A stretch of 64,000 nt of DNA, taken from assembly GCA_023078555.1 (NCBI GenBank), contig CM041203.1:4135981-4199980 (forward strand), given 5' to 3'. Positions 24,113 to 34,720 of the stretch are shown piece after piece. Each line of letters opens with the position of its first letter. Positions within the stretch are counted from its first letter, which is position 1. Below the pieces are notes generated by a model that saw nothing but the letters and a program-made list of their open reading frames with translations, was not told where the DNA came from and did no database searches. This stretch comes from Ulva prolifera. Its lineage: Eukaryota > Chlorophyta > Ulvophyceae > Ulvales > Ulvaceae. The position numbers were made by a program, and so were the translations under genes.

Positions 24113-24186
24113 GTAAAGTAAATCTGAATTTACTGAGCCGTATCCTATTGGACATTGACAACTCCGAATTAACGGGACCACATATG
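24113..24186 (+). repeat. Dispersed repeat R1, copy b
   Basis: Preceded by GTAAA repeats (24103-24120), then AATCTGAATTTACTGAGCCG and ACTCCGAATTAACGGGACCAC. It is the best-preserved copy. Confidence 0.8.
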
Positions 24187-24285
24187 CCGAACGGGTAAAC
24201 CACCTGTAAACCCCCTCCAGACGTACGTAACTCACAGGGCCTCCTCCTGTGCTAAGCGAGGTGGTCACGTGCGGCCGTTTCGATT

Positions 24286-24376
24286 CCCCAAAGCACACGC
24301 ATAATCGAACCCACGACCTCCTGAAACGGAGGGGGTAGCTCTTAATCCGTCCTCAACCCATTGGACCCTGTGTCCT
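24286..24376 (-). other. Degenerate tRNA-like sequence
   Basis: On the minus strand a perfect D-arm (GTCC-AATGGGTTGA-GGAC, 24352-24369) is followed by GGTCGTGGGTTCGATTA, a good B-box/T-loop. The T-stem and acceptor stem do not pair and no clean 7-base anticodon loop forms, so it is a pseudo-tRNA or a tRNA-derived SINE head, not a working tRNA. Confidence 0.4.
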
Positions 24377-24392
24377 TGCACCATCAGGAAGG

Positions 24393-24463
24393 GTGTCCAG
24401 GTGGCCCTGTTCATTCCGAGTTGGCTATGTCCTCTCAAGGCACGGCTAAGCAAATCCAGATTC
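24393..24463 (-). repeat. Dispersed repeat R1, copy c (inverted)
   Basis: CATTCCGAGTTGGCTATGTCC...GGCTAAGCAAATCCAGATT is the reverse complement of copy b with scattered changes. Copies b and c flank the tRNA-like sequence as an inverted pair. Confidence 0.7.
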
Positions 24464-25752
24464 GATTCACTGTGCAGAGAGTTCGCAGTGTGTGCACTGC
24501 GTTGGGGGTTGCCCCGCGAATTCCCCCCCTCAGGCCGGCGCAGCCTCGATGCTTTCAAGCTGCCACCCACCGTTTGCTGTGAGCCATCTGCGCATGCATG
24601 CAGCCGCCGCCGCTGCCCGCGGCGATGGCGTCGGGGGCACACTAGTACTGGCGCCCGCGCCCACCTGCCATGTTCAATTGTGCAAATAGAGTTAGTCAAT
24701 TGCAATTGAGACTCCATACGGCCAGCAGTGCTGCCGCTGTTGGGAAGATGTGTGTGGCTGATGGGCGGACCGCGCACATGTTTTGCAAACTCGAGTCCCT
24801 GTACATTCAATCAATTTCAGCTGCAGAAGCCACTAGGCGTCCGCCCCGATGCGCATGGCGACATCCGCACGCACGCACATGAGCACAAGCAATGCATGCC
24901 AAATGAGCCATTGCAACTCGTTGCTGCCAAATTTGTGTCCGCCTAAGCGGACACAGCCGCACATGCCGACCTACACACAGGCATGCCCAGGCGGCCTCAG
25001 GCAGCAGTGTGTTGGGCGCGGCCCTGTCGTACGGCGGCAGGCGTTGTGGTGTTGGCGGTTGTGTTGTGTTACAAAGGAAAAAGCCGGAGGGGCCCGTAGC
25101 ACCGCCAGGACCAGAAGGGAGAGCACGAGAAACGCAATGCGCACGCAGCAGGAGAGCGCTAGCCAACGCCAAGGCACAACAAGCACCCACACACCCCCAC
25201 ACTCCTACACACTACCACACGAACCAACCCCCACACGCACCTCCACACGCACCCACCCCCAAACGTACCGACACACTGACACCCGACCCCCAGCACACAC
25301 ACCCACACGCCAATACACTACACGACCCCGCCGCCCGCGCGGCAGCGGCAGCCCCATGCAGCGGCCTGGCCGGCGCCTGCCCCACATGGAAGCCTCCGGG
25401 GGCCCCCAGGACCCCCGCCCCAATGCCCCGACCAGGCCAGCCCCGAACGCCGGAACAACACAAAGGGGGGCGCCCCCATCCGCTGACCCACCCGGAACGG
25501 AGCATGCCCGAGACACGCTGTGTTCGGGGGCTGAGTTGTGTAGTTGTGTTGTTGTGTGTGGGCCGTGGGGTCTGTGCGTGTGTGTGCTGGTGTGTGGGTG
25601 TGTGCTTGGCGGTCTGCGGATCTGTGTCGCTTTCTGCGCCGGTGATGGGTGAGACGTGCGTGGGTGTCTTGGTGTTTGCTTCGTCTGCTTGCTGCTTTCG
25701 CGGCGCTGCCCGCCTTGCTGCCTTTGTCCTTGTAACACACAGGCATGCCCAA

Positions 25753-25859
25753 CACCAGTGTTGGGTCGCTTTGCAGCATTTCCAGGTCTGCCAGCCAAAA
25801 AATAGACCTGAATATTCGGAATTGTTACATATGATCGGGCCCAACGACCCAACACTGCC
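25753..25859. mobile_element. MITE-like element, copy M2
   Basis: CACCAGTGTTGGGTCGCTTTG...CCTGAATATTCGGAATTGTTAC...CGACCCAACACTG, 107 bp and in the same orientation as M1. It is intergenic. Confidence 0.85.
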
Positions 25860-26098
25860 CAACACGTACAGCCGCGTGTTGTCCTGATTGCACTGTGCTT
25901 TACATTGATAAATTTATGCAGCGCCAGTGCAACCCGCCTCTCCAGCTTCGGCCTTGTAAGACACACCCATAAGCCTGCTGTCTTGGGGGAGAGTCTCTGG
26001 CACAGCCCTTTCTCTCTGGGATCCTTCTCCCTCCCACTTCCGCCGATATACCCAGACCACGAAGGCCGTTTCCCGGCACTCGCAGTCCGAGGAGGAGC

Positions 26099-28990
26099 TT
26101 ACGCAAACGTACATGGGTCCGCGAGCGCGTTTGCGCCCGCAACGCCTGAGTGCGCACAACAACCCACTGCAAAGTCTATGTCTGGTGTGTAGGTCAGAGC
26201 AGGCGCCGGCGTGCCCGCCGCAACCCTGAGGCAGACGTCAAGGCCGCGCCCGCAGTCCAGCCGGCCGCGGCGGCGCTCCGTCACCGCAAGGCGGCAGATC
26301 GACATGAAGTCCATCGGCGTCGTGCCGTGGAGGAGGTGTATCCCTATGGCCTGCGCGACCTGCGGAGGCTCCAGCAGCGCCCCTGGCTGGGTCTGCAGGT
26401 CGATCGTCTCCGCGATCAGCATCACGTCCGCCTCATGCATGGTCCACAGCGCGCGCACGGCCGCCGCGGCGTCCGCGGTGGCCCCTCCGCACGCCCCGAG
26501 CAGCCGCGGCGGCCGCACCTCGGCTGCTATGCCGCCCTCTTGGCCGTGCGCGCTGCTGCTGCCGGGGTTCGTTCCGGCGGCGATGGCCGCGAGGTGGCGC
26601 ATGAAGGGGGGCGACACGTCGAGGGTCTGGGGGAGGCTGGCGAGCTGCTGGAGGGTGGCTGAGGTGTGCTCGTCGTTGGCTGTGCGGCGCTGCAGCCACA
26701 GCTGCCAGTTGGCCACGTACAGGTCCTTCTGCTGTTCGGAGAGGCGGAGTAGGCGGTACAGCTTCACGTGCATCATCTCCACCTGCATGCATATGGTCCC
26801 TTGCTTGGGGCAGCCTTACGCGCATATACTCTGTAAAGCTGCGTGATTATGCATGAGGGTTCACAAACACACGCAGATGTGCCAGAGGACAAGACGGCAG
26901 CGCTGTTGCATACCTGGCGGACTCCTCCCAGTGCATGCATGTATGAACCCACTCAGGTTCCACTGCTCACACAGTCCACGATGGACTCCTTTCAGGCACA
27001 TTCAAGTTGGTGCACAAGACAGTGGCGAGGGTGGATGTGACGGCATCATGCGGTGTTCTATGCTGGCACAGCTCAGTCCGACGGGAGATGGCTTGAGTCG
27101 CACGTCGGGGTAGGCGTCGCGGGGCATGACGGCGCTGGCCGCGAGGTTCCAGTAGACACGCGGCGCGTGCCGCTGCACAAGCATGCAGCCGATGGATAGT
27201 GACACCACCATCGCATGCACACGCTCCTCGAGCTCCTGCCTCCCGCCTCTGCCGAAGCTGCCGTCGCCGTCGCCGCGCAGCTCGGCGCCGTTGCCAACGG
27301 CAGGGGCTGCGCGTCGGCCACGGCGGCCGCCGGACGTCGAGGCGTCGCCCCGCACCTACATCCACGTGCGCAATGCGTATGACTCGGAGCTCAGGCATGT
27401 ATTGCCAATACGCAGTACACGTGGCAGGTTGGCGGAGAAAGACAGGGAGAGACCGCGGCACCTGCGGCGGAGTCGGCTGTGTCTGAGGCGCAGACTGCTG
27501 TTCGTCACCGAACTCCAGAACCTCCTCCAGAGCACGGCAAAGGCTCCGCAGCATCCCGACCACCGTCACGGTGAGGCCGCTGTGGGACTCTGCAGCCACG
27601 GAACCTTCTCGAAGCCTCCGGCTGCTTGCGGACCCTTCCGCAGCATCGCGCATCTCTGCCTCGGCAACACCCCCTCCGGCCGTGGGGCTGCCGCCGCCAT
27701 CGCATCCGGAGTCCGCACTGTCGCCGGTGCTTGCACTGTCGGGTGTCGCTGTGCTGCGCCTGCCGGTGTCCGCGGACGTGTCTAGAGGGCCTTGAGACAG
27801 AAATGAGTCAAGAATCGTGGCAATCTGGTCCCTGCTGGCTCCTATTAGCTTGTGGAGCACAGCACGCGGCATGCGGCTGCGGTACCGCTCATAAACCGTC
27901 CGCACGATGTGCTGGGCTGCTGCGCGGCTGCAGCAGAGTTGGTTCACGCCACAGCGCACGGCCACGCATGCATGGGGGGCCTCCACCATCGGCGATCTCT
28001 CGGCTTGTGTGGTGGGCCGCCCGCCGCAGCTGATGCCATGCATGTGGGCACTGGGAGATGAGCGCTGCGGAAGCGTGTGCGTGTACTCCTCGCGCAAGGC
28101 ACACGCCTCTGAGCCACACATGCATGTGCCCTCTGCACATGCCGGCCAGCCAGAGCCTGCCGCTGCGAGGTGAGGGCCGACGGGAGGTGGGCCGTGCCAG
28201 CATGCACGCTTGCTCGCCGCTGTGCTGGGCGCATGCTGCGCCAGGCTCCTTTCGACTTCATCCGCCGTGAACCCTGCAGGGTCATGAGGGGCATCATAGA
28301 CAATACAAACGATCTCCAGAGCTCTACAACCCAGCAGGGTTGTTCGTTTGGATACGACTAACCGTCCTCCAGGGCAAGATACATTGGTTGCGTCCCAACA
28401 GCCCTGTCAACTCTTCAGCCCCCCCCTCCCCCCCCACCCTACCGGCGGGGCAGCTGATGTGATCCTGGCGCACTAGTCACCACACCAACGATGCAATCCA
28501 TGGAGCCTCCGCAGGCGACTTGATTAGTAACGCGCATTTTTTGTGGGTACGATTTCCCGGCTGTCGAGCGCAGCGACGTCAACAAGGAGCGGGCGCCATG
28601 CGTGCCTTTGAGCATATGACGCGCCATGCATCATGCACCTGGCTGCCTTGCTCAGGACATGTGTACTTATTGCACTCTAGATCGACATAGCTCCAAACCC
28701 TGTACAAGAACTTCTTGAAGATGACAACGCGCGTGCACCTCCGGCACACAGCACAGCACATGTCATGCCCCAGACGAGTTCACAGCAAACACATGGATGT
28801 GGTGTACTCGTCATAATAGTGTTGGGCAGTGGCATAGATGGAAGTTCATGATGAGATGTTCAGGTGCGCAGCACGTGCAGCATGCAGAGCATGCGGAGCA
28901 CACCGGGGACGCCGAGGGCGGTGCTGATCAGCGCAGCCTCGAGGTACAGCACCATGAAAACCATCGCGCACGATGCGACGCACTCCGCAG
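26099..28990 (-). pseudogene. bZIP-A3, 5'-truncated paralogue of A1/A2
   Basis: Exons recovered are: the tail of exon 2 (about 28990-28904, CVASCAMVFMVLYLEAALIST), exon 3 28273-27462, exon 4 27355-27104 and exon 5 26782-26099 (stop at 26099-26101). Phases 1, 0, 0 close, and exon 4 is 252 bp exactly as in A2. Blocks CGVNQLCCSR...MPRAVLHKLIGA, SLSIGCMLVQRHAPRVYWN and LSEQQKDLYVANWQLWLQR are well kept without internal stops. The basic region, the zipper and the TFRHH block are absent: at about 28990 the homology to A2 exon 2 ends and joins sequence that, in A2, lies about 400 bases upstream of the start codon (6783-6838). It is either a pseudogene by internal deletion or a gene for a short form without a DNA-binding domain. 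Intact frames mean the loss is recent or the rest is still constrained. It sits inside the DUF4246 array. Confidence 0.65.
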
Positions 28991-29310
28991 CATGACGACG
29001 CAGAGCGTCAGTCTCGTGTGAGCGCTGACACCTGTGAGCAACCGGGAGAGCGCAGGCAGCCTCGCTGCTTATCGCTGCCGTGACCAAGACCGGCGACAGC
29101 TCGTCGTTCAGATGGGCGCGTGGCAGGCTCATATCGTGAGCGATCGCAATGTGTGAGACAAGCCCGGCATGCAAGGTCACAGATCTTCCTGTTGGACAGA
29201 TATGACTGTGTTATAAGGACAAAGGCGGCAAGGCGGGCTGTGTGTAGTCGCGTGATCAGGAGCGCTGACATCTGTCTGCATGCGGATGAACATGGGATAC
29301 CTCGCTGCTG
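28985..29310. repeat. Duplicated 5' flank sequence of the bZIP-A family
   Basis: The minus-strand segment 29040-28985 (ACAGGTGTCAGCGCTCAC, then GACTGACGCTCTG) matches 6783-6838 on the plus strand. A second, weaker copy lies at about 29250-29310. Between them 29208-29245 (TGTGTTATAAGGACAAAGGC) matches the reverse complement of 25700-25740. Confidence 0.55.
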
Positions 29311-30390
29311 CACCTATCTCAAAGATGCACACCAATTTTACACACAGATCCATGGCGGATTTCATCTGGCTTTCTACTGGCATTTCTGGTCCTGAAAGAA
29401 GGCTTCGTGCTACGGCTAAATCTACATGTAGATACAGGACCGCACCACTGGACACTGTGCCTCTGGGGACAACACACATAACAAGAAGTGAGACGTCCAA
29501 TCGCTCAGGCCTAGGCCATGCCGCCCACACACCACAGATTCACAGCTGATTTACTGAACCACCGAGATGTTTGTATCTGCCAGTGTCATAGATGGGCACA
29601 GCCTCAACTGGTGCAGCTAGAGCGTGCAGCTATAGGCAATAATGCCTGCCACTCTGCTGCTAAGGAGCGCTCCCGCCGCAGACTAGCCACCACAGCAATT
29701 CTCCGACCGCATCCCGTCACGTGAGTGTGCACTCACCAAAAACTGATAGCACTGATAGTATATCTGGTACATCTCGAGACATATATGTCTCTATATAGAG
29801 AGAGATGCAATGGTGCAGATCTCATGAGATCTGCAGGGTGTCGTGTGGGGGCCTCGTTGCCAGCCGCCCCACGGGCAGCCACTGCCTATAGCAACCCCAG
29901 TACATGGCCTCCAGCCGCACCCGCATAGTGGCCATGACCCCCAGCTCTGTGCGCTCACGCCACGTGCACTGAGCACTCTGCATGCGTGCGGCAGCGCACA
30001 GAGGCCCGCCTGCCGCCAGGGTTACGATTTTTGCCAATTTGACATGGCCCCGAAATGGATGTCCCATGTAGTTCAGATGTCGGATCGTAGTACAGCAGTC
30101 CTCCCTGCATGGCTGTTGCTATGAGCTCCGGGCTGGACCATCGTGATGATCTCGCTGCATACGCAGCTTCCCCCCCCACCCCGATGCTGCGCATGCTGTC
30201 GTGGTGCCTTGGCACTGCACGCACATTACAGCACGCTGCTCATCTAGATCCAGCCCGCCGCACTGGGTACCCCCCCCAGCCTCAGGCCCCAGCCCGGACT
30301 CACATGACACGCGTCGTATTCAGCTTGAGCAGCTCGCCACCGCGATCGTGCCCCAGCCGGCGAGCACGCCCCTCTGCGCACGCCCGCTGC
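29311..30390. other. Spacer between bZIP-A3 and DUF4246 copy 2
   Basis: No coding signal recognised on either strand. A search for a displaced basic-region exon of A3 was negative. The palindromic stretch TATATGTCTCTATATAGAGA is near 29780-29805. Confidence 0.4.
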
Positions 30391-33300
30391 TCAGTGCTGG
30401 CAAAAGTTGAAGCTCCGCTCAAACACCGTCTCTGTCACGCCCTTTGAGATGCGGCTCCGTTCCGTCATCATCTCGGCACGCAGCTCCTTGGCCCGCTCCA
30501 GGGCCACCGGGAACTCCCGTAGCGCGTCCACCTTCCGCTTGACCTCCTCCGGCACCAGGCTCCCCAGACGCGACGCCGCGTCGTGCCACTCCATCTGCTG
30601 CGGCGGCACGTCCCGCGTCGACAGCACCCGCGTCTTGGGGTCGACCAGGAAGGCGACGGCGATGGTGCGGCGGCCGGGGCGGGATGCGTCCGCGAGGCGG
30701 AACGGCGCGACGCGGTGCTGGAAGGCGTTGGGCCAGCACAGCATGCGGCCCGGCGCACACAGCACAGACCCCAGCGGCTCGTTCATCGGCCCCTCGTTCT
30801 CCATGCCATACATGTTCTCAATGCCGGCGTCGTCTGCACAGCATGCACAGCACAGCATGTACAGCACAGTACTCCAGTTACTCCATATGGACGCGCCTCC
30901 AGTCACAGCACGCACCGCCTCATTGTCTGTAATAAAGACGGGCAACATATGTCCTGCGCATTACAGCAACGCAGCACGAGAGCCAGCGATGGAGGGCCCA
31001 CACCATTCTGCTCGTAGTCGGGGTCGGCGACGATCGATCGGAAGTGGAGGCGGCTCTCAGAGATGTTGTCGGCGGCGAGGTAGGCGATGCAGGAGGCCGC
31101 GATGGCCTCGTTCTCCATGCCCTCCAGGTGCCACGACCCCCCACCGTACTCCGGCCGCTCCGGCGTCAGCACAATCTCTGCATACTTCACTATCACCTGC
31201 ACGGCAGCAGGAACAGTTACACCAATTGCTTATGACCGAGCATTGCAATGCCCCATGTCCTTGCAGCCTGACGGTTGCCGGTTCTGCACAGATGCAAAGC
31301 GGCATACCATGTTCAGGCGAGCGAGGCTCTTCAGCCTCATCCTTGCCTGAGGACTCACCACTACAGTCAGTGATTTGATCTTCAATACAACAAATACAAA
31401 GTTGTGATGGCAGCTCTGACTTCAATGCTTGTAATGGAGTGCACCACGTAGCCGTCTCAAATACAGACAGAACCATGAAAACGAGTTGAAATGGACACAA
31501 ACATGAGCCCGGTCGGGAAAATCTCCAACTGCCGGGGTCCACTGAAAGCTTACCAAGAGATATACAACGGCTGCAAATCCCAGCCATCAACGATCACTGA
31601 CATGCACCGGCCCAGCAAAGTCACTGGTAAGCCAGCTTGCCTGAAGCCTTGCAGCGGAAACATTGAGCAATGCTCATGTGAGGATGCAGGATGACATACC
31701 TGCAGGTTGCGGCCGCGAAGGTCGACGCGCGGCGGCGGTGGCGCCGGCTCAAACCGCTCCGGCAGTGATGGCCCGATCCAAACCCGCCGCTCCTCCATGA
31801 GGTCGTACATTGCAGCATCCTGCTTGTACTGCACCTGCAGTGGCCACTCGTTCTCATCTAGGTCTGCCAGCCTCTGCTCGGGCGCCGGCTCCGACGCCTC
31901 CGCCCTGGCGCCGCGGTCCTGCCCAGCATCAGCGTCGACGTCCATTACGTCCCCACCAGCCGCAGACTCAGTCGGAGCCTCCCCCGGCACCGCCGACGGT
32001 GGAGTGGCTGCTTGCTGTGCTTCGGCGCGCTGCGCCGCAGCGTCCTCAGCATACCATTCGCGCAGCAGCCGCTCCGCCTCCCCGGACGCCTTCATGCCCT
32101 CCCAGAGCTCCGTGTGGCTAGCAGGGGCCCACCAGGCACCATTGTCCTCCAGCACAATGTACACGCGCTGCGGTCGCTGTGCTGCGGTGGATAGGGTGCG
32201 CTCGAGGAGGGGCAGCATGCGGCCGAGGAGGCGCGCGGTCGCAGCGTACAGCGCGGTGTGGCGCTCGGGGTGCATGTTGTTGACGTACGAGTCAAACACG
32301 ACTCTGCCGTCCGCGCCGACGAGCACCTCCGCCGGTAGCCACTGGAATTTGGCCGACTGATAGCCCGTCGCGTCTGGGGCAGCGTCGGCGCCGATGACGT
32401 CTCCAGACCCCATGTCGGTCTTCCAGCTGCCAAAGCGCTGTGAGCACCACGACTCTGTCTTTGCAACGGCTGAAGCAATCTCGTCGCGGGTGCTGCCTGG
32501 CTGCGCAGCTGCAGCAGGGGTGTCACCACTGCCTGTGCCTGCTGTGCCAGGCACCGCTACACCTGCGGGGCCTTCCCCGGCCGCCGCTTCGCCCGCTTCA
32601 CCTGCGGCATCTGCACCAGTGTTGGGTCGTCGGGCCCGATCACATGCAACAATTCCGAATATTTAGGTTTAATTCCTGGGTGGCAGACCTGGAAATGCTG
32701 CAATGCGACCCAACACTGATCTGCAATGTGATTTGCATGAGCCATCCTCACTGGCAGGCGCCCTGACTTACAAGGACCGAGCAGGGTGATGTGTTGCACA
32801 CAGGATCGGAGCCCTGGAATCTCGAAGCCAATACTTGAGCGGCAACTGAGGCCTGTTGCGGTGCGGGGTGACCCGCCTGAATTTTTGTGTACACGTGCTC
32901 GTTAAACCAGAATGTACCGATGCATGCATGTATGTTACATGCACAATTACAACGCATGCTAACAGACACTACAGGAGGCACCTGCACCTGAACCAGCTGC
33001 GGCTGACGCGGCAGCTGATGATGATGCGCCAAGGGCGCTGGCAGCAGACACAACTCCGGACGGCGTGCCCTGAGCCTCTCCGCCGGGCTGCGGGCGGTGT
33101 GGGTCAGTGGCAGCCGCAGCAGGCGGCAGGCGGCGGGAGAGGCCGTAGGTGAGGGGGAAGAGGGACGGGTGCACCAGGTCCAGCACCTGCACTGCCAGAC
33201 CCACACGTACACATGTGCTTCACCCACAAAACGAGATGTGCAGCCACAAATGCAGAGGTATGTACATGCGCAACCCATGCCGTGGAGTACGGGGCACCTT

Positions 33301-34720
33301 CACAGCATCCTCGCGCCTTGTCCAATTTGTGCATGGCTCTCAATCTGGTGCAGTGCACATTTTGCACAGTCATCGATGTGGTCAGCCCTCGTGGTGATAT
33401 GCATATGGTTCGCCAGTGGTGATTTCAAATTTCGTATCAGTGCAGGTTCATGGCTTTGTGCTCTGTATTCCCCTATACCGTACTAAATTACGTCCATCGA
33501 CATCGAGGCCAGCGTTACATAGGGTCCGGGTCTAAAAATCGCATCTTTGTCAGGTCCGTCACACCGACAAATCATGATACATTACATCACACGATGGACA
33601 TGATGCACCATATGCATGCATTGCGGGCTGCACCTGCTGCTCGGAGCCGGGGTGCCAGTCCTTCTGGTCGTCTGGGACGTCCCTGAGGGGCTGCAGGGCG
33701 GTGAGGAGCTGCTGCTGCAGGCCGCTGCCGAGGGCTGCGTCGCTCTCAAAGACGCCTGCCACGGGGGACGGCCGGATGCCGTCGTCCCCACACTGCCGAG
33801 CTTGGTGCCTGAGCTGCTGCACGGCCGGGCGGGCGCAGTCAGAGATGTAGGGCAGTGGCCATGGTCAAGCAGTAAGCTAGGCCTACAAAGCGTGCTTCTG
33901 GCTGTGGGCAGCCGCATGGTTGGAGTCGCATTCCTCGGTGACTGTTCGCAGCAGCACGCGCATTGGCCAAAGCACGATTGACATATAGAGCATTCAAGGC
34001 GGCCTCCAGAGCACAGCAGGCCTGCCGATATTGTGGTGAGACAGATATAGGATGTAGAATGTTCAGTGCTCAAGGGTCTGAGGTGCATGTGTGCAGCACT
34101 GAAGCAGGTGCATGGCAACTGAGCATGCAAGTGCATGCCGAATCAGCCAATTGCAAGATAGTGTCAGACGCTGCCATGGCAGCGGTGTCTGGGCCAGGAT
34201 GATGTAGTACCACAGCTGTGAGCACTGTCACTGCAGTTCATGAACAGAACCATGTTCCAGACATGAACGATTGCTGATGCTTCGGAAGGCTCTGCTTCAA
34301 GCAGGTGTAGACAGTGGCAGGCTTCCACTGGTCCGTGCTGGCTGAACGAGCCTGTCAAACCGTACAGAGGGTGCAGTTGGTGATGATGAAGTATACGCGA
34401 TGTAGCACGCCTGCAAGACGAGCGCCAGAGCGTCAGGCAGCTTGCACCTGGAGAGCGAACTCAAACATGGCGTAGTCCACGTCCTGCTGTGATGCTTCGG
34501 CCTTCCAGCGCTCTACAATCTCGCAAACGAAAACTTTGTCCCACCAAAGAGGCTTCTCCCTGATCGCACTGGTGAAGCTGTCGAGCTTTCGTTCGAGCAC
34601 AGTCCGCGGTTCCGGGAGCATCATCTCTTCCAGTGCCCCGTGCGCGTATCTGGCCTCCATAATTGCGTCCTCACCCGCCCATGGGTCTGGAAACTGAGGA
34701 AGAGGCTCATCAAGAAGCAT
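30391..34720 (-). CDS. DUF4246 family protein, copy 2
   Basis: Predicted exons are 34720-34448, 33816-33634, 33186-32982 (or 32988), 32601-31700, 31196-31004 and 30833-30391, giving about 732 aa. The two exon 3 ends differ by 6 bases and both keep phase. The ATG at 34765 is upstream in frame; 34720 is preferred because it gives the family's 273-bp exon 1 (MLLDEPLPQFPDPW). All hallmarks are present: REKPLWWDKVF, KDWHPGS, VHPSLFPLTYGLSRR, FQWLPAEVLV, SYVNNMHPERHTALY, WHLEGMENE (His to Leu at the variable position only), QHRVAPFRLAD and FLVDPKTRVLST. Intron 3 contains MITE M3 ending 9 bases before the acceptor. Its upstream ~900 bases resemble those of copy 3. Function as for copy 1. Confidence 0.85.
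32614..32720. mobile_element. MITE-like element, copy M3
   Basis: 107 bp, CACCAGTGTTGGGTCG...CGACCCAACACTGAT, inverted relative to M1 and M2. It lies in intron 3 of DUF4246 copy 2, leaving 9 bases to the acceptor CAG (32602-32604). Confidence 0.85.

Larger units (their letters stand above)
22869..26098. other. Spacer between DUF4246 copy 1 and truncated bZIP-A3
   Basis: No intact gene is seen. The region holds the copy 1 promoter, an AT-rich insertion (23767-23948), R1 copies, a tRNA-like relic, a CA-rich low-complexity tract (about 25190-25330) mirrored by GT-rich sequence (about 25540-25690), and MITE copy M2. Long open frames at 24849-25887 come from this low-complexity sequence, which explains their Pro/Thr/His-rich translations. 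Confidence 0.5.

Noticed and set aside
24286..24376. A functional tRNA gene
   Set aside because: D-arm and B-box look good, but acceptor and T stems do not pair and no anticodon loop is credible; kept only as a relic.
24849..25887. Overlapping 200-290 aa frames rich in Thr/Pro/His or Val/Cys
   Set aside because: These come from CA/GT low-complexity DNA that is open in several frames at once; no splice or domain support.
30225..30233. TGTAA polyadenylation signal, as used by volvocine algae
   Set aside because: Only DUF4246 copy 2 has a nearby TGTAA downstream of its stop; other genes do not, so I cannot use it to place 3' ends or the lineage.
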